A stretch of DNA of 64,000 bases, from the NCBI RefSeq assembly GCF_018305005.1, contig NZ_JAGQEG010000024.1, positions 1 to 64,000 on the forward strand, written 5' to 3'. The stretch comes from Collimonas silvisoli (lineage in GTDB: Bacteria > Pseudomonadota > Gammaproteobacteria > Burkholderiales > Burkholderiaceae_D). The position numbers were made by a program, and so were the translations under genes. This document shows positions 60,589-64,000 of the stretch, one piece after another. Under the pieces are notes generated by a model, which did no database searches, was not told the origin of the DNA, and saw nothing but the letters and a program-made list of their open reading frames with translations. The number at the start of each line of letters is the position of its first letter. The stretch's first letter is position 1.

Positions 60589-63093
60589 TTAAAAATCCGT
60601 GCTTAAAGCAATTTGCAAGCTGCGTGGCGCGCCGGTATAAAACGACGGCGAAGTCGGATTGCCGGATGCTGATATGTTTCCGGCGACGGTGCCTTGCGCT
60701 GTCACTACCGGATTCACGTTGCTGGTAAACGACGAGCCACTGGTCCCGGTCATGCTCAGGTATTGCTTGCTGAACAGATTGGATACCGTCAGGCGAATCG
60801 TCGGCGTCTTCATGAAAGCAGTTGGTGCAAAGCGATAGCCGGCGCCGATATCGTATAAGGTGTAGCCGCCGACCTGATCGTCATTGACCAGCGAGGTATA
60901 GCGAGCGCCGACATAGCGCCCCTGGATCGACGAATAAAACGATCCGTAGGTGTACTGCAGGGAGAGCGACGCCAGCCATTTCGGCGTATCCGGCATTTGT
61001 TTTCCCGAGGTCGGCAATGCGGCCGAACCGCCGTTGGTGGTTTTGGCGAAGACCTTGTCTTCCAGCATCGTCGACTCCGTGCGCGTCAGCGAACTGTATA
61101 CGTTCCAGTTGCTGTTCACCTTGTAACCCGCTTCCAGTTCAAGCCCGACGGTTCTGGATTTTCCGACGTTGAATTGGGTGGTCAGATTGGTGCTGGGATC
61201 GTATTGGCTGGAAAGACGATCTTTAAAATCGACATAGAACGCGGAACCGGAGAATGTCAGTTGTTCGCCGGCGAAGCGATAGCCTAAATCGAAGTTGTTG
61301 GATTTTTCAGGCTTGACGTTCACCGCCAGGATGTTGACCGGAATGATATTGCCGGCAGCATCTTTGGCCACCATTACGCCGTTGACGATCGAGGTTGAAT
61401 AGTTCTTGCCCGTCAATTGCGCCAATCCCGTGTTCGCACTATTTTCGGGAGCGCGGGCGTTCTGGCCGGCGTTGAAAAACGCCGACTGCTTGTCCGTGAA
61501 CTGATAGCGCAGGCCGAGGTTAGCCAGGTTGTCCGAGAAATCCTGATGCTCGCTGTAGTTCGCGCCATTGGCATTGACGCCCGATCCGCTGGCATAGTTG
61601 TTAAAGTCGCGCGTCACGGTCTGACGTTTCAAGCCTAGCAATACATTCAATTTATCGTTGAGCAGGCCGAAGCTATCCTGCAGGAACAAGGTATGCGCAT
61701 CGACGTTGGTCTTCCAGTTTCTTGAGGCGTTATATGGCGTGCCGTCCTGATATTGCAAATAGGCGGAACTGTTCCTGAGCCAGTAGTCGGCGGAGTTGCC
61801 ATTATTGTCAATCGCTACCACCGGGCTGTATTGCTTGGAAGTGCCCCTGTCGAACCAGATGCCGCCGCTCACATTGTGGTTGTCGATCTGGTAGTTGGCC
61901 TTGGCGGTAACGCCCCAGCGCTCGGTCTCGCTGACGTTGCTGCCATACATGGCAACCGTGTCGCGGGTGTCGCCGTCGCCGTTGGCGTCGCGGATGCCGC
62001 CGTGCAATGCGGTGCTTGCCTTGGACTCCGTCACGGTAGTCAACTGGTTGCCGCCAGTGCCGTAACCGTAAATGTAGTAAGGATTCACATCGATGCTCGC
62101 CTTGGAAGAAATTTGCCAGTGATTCTGCAGAGCTATCTGGTAATTCTCGAACGGGTTGTTGTTGAAACCGGCGTACTGTGCGCCGGAGGCACCGAAGATA
62201 CCGGCATTGGGCGCATAGGTCGTGTCGTTTTGGGTGGTTCCGGCCACCGCAGGCTGATGCACCGGCGCACGCGTACCGAAATCGAGGTCGTAACCGCCGT
62301 TGGCAATATCGTTTTTGCTGACGGTACGATAATTCGCGTTGTTCATTTTATTGTAGAGAGCGGTGAGCTTCGAAAAGCTGCCGCCATCGAAATTAAACAC
62401 TGCCTTGGCGTCAAGATGCTCGCGGTCGGCCTTGCCGTCGCCCTTGAATTTATCGGCGCCGGCTTGCGACAGCGAAAGAAAGAATTTGGCGCGATCGTTC
62501 ATGAAGCGCCCGGAATCGAAGCGGACAAACTCCTTGTGATAACTATTGCTGCCTACGGCGTATGCAACCTTGCCGCCCAGCGTGTCTTTCGGATCGCAGG
62601 TCGAAATGCCGATATTTCCGCCGCTGGCGCCGACATGCGGTGCGTCGATGTCAGTGCTGCCTTGGGTAAGGAAAACTTCGCAGGTGTTTTCCGGATCGGC
62701 AAATTCCTGGATATTGATCGTATAGTTGAGCGAATCGTTCAACGGCACGCCATCCAGCGTCAGGCCCATCTGGTTGCTGTTGAATCCGCGTACCCGCAGT
62801 GTGCCGCCGAACAAGCCGGTGCCATCCTGGTCGAAGGTCGACACACCCGGCAGAGCTTCGATCATCTGAAATGCGGTCGAGGTCGGCGCCTTTTTTTCAA
62901 TCGCCGCCGCGGTCACCGAACTGCGCGCTTTCGGCGACTCCTCTTGCTGTATCAAGCCGGTACTGGTACCGCCAGGAAGGCCCTGCACATTGATTTGTCC
63001 CAGATCGGTGGTGTCGGCTGCCTGGACAGCCGGCATGTTGCTCAAGAAAAGGCTAGACACGATCAGCGCCAGCCGGTTGACTTTGAATTTCAT
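60589..63093 (-). CDS. TonB-dependent outer-membrane receptor
   Basis: This 834-residue precursor has a signal peptide (1-25, ending VQA), a plug domain (LGQINVQGLPGG, SVTAAAIEKKAPTS, IEALPGVSTFDQDGTGLFGGTLRVRGFNSNQMGLTLDGVPLND) and a long barrel ending in Phe (LQIALSTDF). GGGGGAG lies four bases before the ATG. The plug contains two cysteines (ENTCEVFL and ISTCDPKD) which may form a disulphide. It is encoded with its own energising proteins (exbD, tonB upstream; exbB downstream), so it probably has a dedicated TonB system for iron-complex or another scarce nutrient; the ligand is not clear. Confidence 0.87.
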   Translation of the reverse strand: MKFKVNRLALIVSSLFLSNMPAVQAADTTDLGQINVQGLPGGTSTGLIQQEESPKARSSVTAAAIEKKAPTSTAFQMIEALPGVSTFDQDGTGLFGGTLRVRGFNSNQMGLTLDGVPLNDSLNYTINIQEFADPENTCEVFLTQGSTDIDAPHVGASGGNIGISTCDPKDTLGGKVAYAVGSNSYHKEFVRFDSGRFMNDRAKFFLSLSQAGADKFKGDGKADREHLDAKAVFNFDGGSFSKLTALYNKMNNANYRTVSKNDIANGGYDLDFGTRAPVHQPAVAGTTQNDTTYAPNAGIFGASGAQYAGFNNNPFENYQIALQNHWQISSKASIDVNPYYIYGYGTGGNQLTTVTESKASTALHGGIRDANGDGDTRDTVAMYGSNVSETERWGVTAKANYQIDNHNVSGGIWFDRGTSKQYSPVVAIDNNGNSADYWLRNSSAYLQYQDGTPYNASRNWKTNVDAHTLFLQDSFGLLNDKLNVLLGLKRQTVTRDFNNYASGSGVNANGANYSEHQDFSDNLANLGLRYQFTDKQSAFFNAGQNARAPENSANTGLAQLTGKNYSTSIVNGVMVAKDAAGNIIPVNILAVNVKPEKSNNFDLGYRFAGEQLTFSGSAFYVDFKDRLSSQYDPSTNLTTQFNVGKSRTVGLELEAGYKVNSNWNVYSSLTRTESTMLEDKVFAKTTNGGSAALPTSGKQMPDTPKWLASLSLQYTYGSFYSSIQGRYVGARYTSLVNDDQVGGYTLYDIGAGYRFAPTAFMKTPTIRLTVSNLFSKQYLSMTGTSGSSFTSNVNPVVTAQGTVAGNISASGNPTSPSFYTGAPRSLQIALSTDF

Positions 63094-63182
63094 TTAACTC
63101 CCCCTTAATTACGTTCGATGAACTGCTTTGATATTTCGGTTATTCGGTTATGTATTGCATTTGCGTGCTTGAATTTGCATCG

Positions 63183-63884
63183 TCAATTAGCCGGTCTGAA
63201 CTGTAAATCCACGCTAAAACGATGCGTCTCCTGATCCGCCATGAACTGCTCCGGAAAGCCGGGGAACGTCGCTCTGCCGACAGTCTTGCGTGCCGCTTCA
63301 TCGAGTAATGTCGAGTTCGATGATTGTTCAATGCCGCTATCCGCCAGAGATCCGTCGCGCCGTAACACGAACCAGATCTTCACCGTCCCTTCGGGCCGCA
63401 GCTGGCTCGCCTCACGACCGCTCGGATAGCGCTTTATCGAATTCAGGTAGCTTCGGATCCGTGCGATGTACTCGCCGTCGACGTTCGGCTTGGCGGCGGC
63501 AACCGGCGCCGGCTCAGACGGCTTTGAAGGCGAGGCCGGCTCGGCGGGCGCAGTTGGCGGTTGCAGCGCTGGCGCCGCAACCGGGCTCGCCGGCGTTGGC
63601 GGCTGCGGGGTATGCGCTAGTTCCGACGGGGCTTGCCTTAGTGGCTGCGGCGGCAGGGGCGGCTGCGGCCGTTGCGGCGCCGCCGCTTCCTGTTTCGTTT
63701 CCGTCTTTGGCGATACCGGCATCGGCGCCGGCGCCGGCATTTCGACCATTTCCAGCTTGATCGGCTCGTCGTATTTCGGTTTAAGCGGGCGCACGCTGCT
63801 GATCATCCCAAATAGCAGAAAGACCATCAGCGAGACCGAGGGCAAGGCTGCGATCATATTCCGGTTGGCGTAAAACATGGACAT
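63183..63884 (-). CDS. tonB: TonB-like energy-transducing protein
   Basis: This 233-residue protein has one N-terminal membrane helix (about 11-30: AALPSVSLMVFLLFGMISSV), a long Pro/Ala/Glu/Lys-rich periplasmic spacer (about 45-135, including QPPTPASPVAAPALQPPTAP), and a C-terminal TonB domain (YIARIRSYLNSIKRYPSGREASQLRPEGTVKIWFVLRRDGSLADSGIEQSSNSTLLDEAARKTV). The spacer and YP motif are typical. Its ATG lies three bases after the exbD stop, so the two are coupled. It is followed 89 bases later by the receptor it should energise. Confidence 0.9.
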   Translation of the reverse strand: MSMFYANRNMIAALPSVSLMVFLLFGMISSVRPLKPKYDEPIKLEMVEMPAPAPMPVSPKTETKQEAAAPQRPQPPLPPQPLRQAPSELAHTPQPPTPASPVAAPALQPPTAPAEPASPSKPSEPAPVAAAKPNVDGEYIARIRSYLNSIKRYPSGREASQLRPEGTVKIWFVLRRDGSLADSGIEQSSNSTLLDEAARKTVGRATFPGFPEQFMADQETHRFSVDLQFRPAN

Positions 63885-63887
63885 GGC

Positions 63888-64000
63888 TTACTTCCGTTTT
63901 GTCACAAATGAGATCGCTTCAAAACCCTTGCCCTTGAGGGTATCCATCAGATCTATGACATGCTGGAATTCGACCTTTTGATCGGCATTGACGAGCAGCA
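63888..64000 (-). CDS. exbD: ExbD-like protein, C-terminal part (cut by window edge)
   Basis: Only 36 codons and the stop are inside the window. They read LLVNADQKVEFQHVIDLMDTLK, then GKGFEAISFVTKRK, the typical end of the ExbD/TolR periplasmic domain (ADxxVxYxxVxxxMDxxxxxG). The gene continues beyond position 64000. It precedes tonB by three bases in the same operon. Confidence 0.8.
   Translation of the reverse strand, partial: LLVNADQKVEFQHVIDLMDTLKGKGFEAISFVTKRK

Noticed and set aside
61753-63108. Long plus-strand open frame (451 codons) opposite the TonB receptor
   Set aside because: It is antisense to a clear TonB receptor gene with signal peptide, plug and barrel, and has no ribosome site or family features. 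High-GC antisense frames of this size are common.

Overview
The window looks like chromosomal DNA of a Gram-negative betaproteobacterium of the order Burkholderiales. An Oxalobacteraceae-like soil or plant-associated bacterium would fit, but I cannot fix the genus from sequence alone. Supporting signs are moderately high GC, many LysR and SDR genes, TonB systems, large propeller-type sensor kinases, and a Hrp-type type III secretion regulon controlled by PIP boxes.

Left part (1-26.8 kb), metabolism and mobile DNA. A partial GNAT-like gene runs off the left edge. An IS1182-family element (about 362-2283) follows, with a 157-bp MITE-like element carrying a dRS3-like palindrome inserted at the 3' end of its transposase gene. 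Then come an SDR, a DUF1445 hydro-lyase/DMT permease pair divergent from a LysR gene, a secreted GH54-type arabinofuranosidase with a beta-trefoil lectin domain, and a secreted PL5-like alginate lyase. A hydrolase-SDR-SDR operon faces a TetR gene across two perfect palindromic operators. LysR/SDR, XRE/SDR and LacI/PhyH pairs follow, with two gene remnants beside them (LigA-like and Gfo/Idh/MocA-like). A LysR gene diverges from a tartrate/D-malate set: dehydrogenase, glycerate kinase and MFS transporter.

Middle (26.8-36 kb). Two paralogous giant sensor kinases (beta-propeller, Y_Y_Y, transmembrane segment, HisKA_3, HATPase) flank a TonB-dependent receptor. No response regulator gene lies beside them.

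Type III effector island (about 36-58.6 kb). This is the most striking region. Seven TTCGB-N15-TTCGB boxes (PIP / hrpII-type) lie at promoter distance on the correct strand in front of genes that mostly have no recognisable family. The genes encode two giant proteins (about 1567 and 1463 aa), a 924-aa protein followed by a CesT-type chaperone, a protein with an MGNLC acylation-like N-terminus, a two-repeat protein followed by a Cys-His-Asp transglutaminase-like protein, and three small proteins. A periplasmic lytic transglycosylase is paired with a SET-domain protein. An OmpR-type regulator resembling HrpG sits in the middle. No secretion-apparatus gene is visible, so the machine must be encoded elsewhere. 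Three promoters with an exact box and -10 show that the longest reading frames overstate the N-termini, and I moved those starts.

Right end (58.6-64 kb). An ECF sigma/anti-sigma pair overlaps by 4 bases. Upstream of it on the same strand is an iron-uptake-type set, exbD (cut by the edge)-tonB-TonB receptor-exbB. I saw no tRNA, rRNA or CRISPR array by eye.
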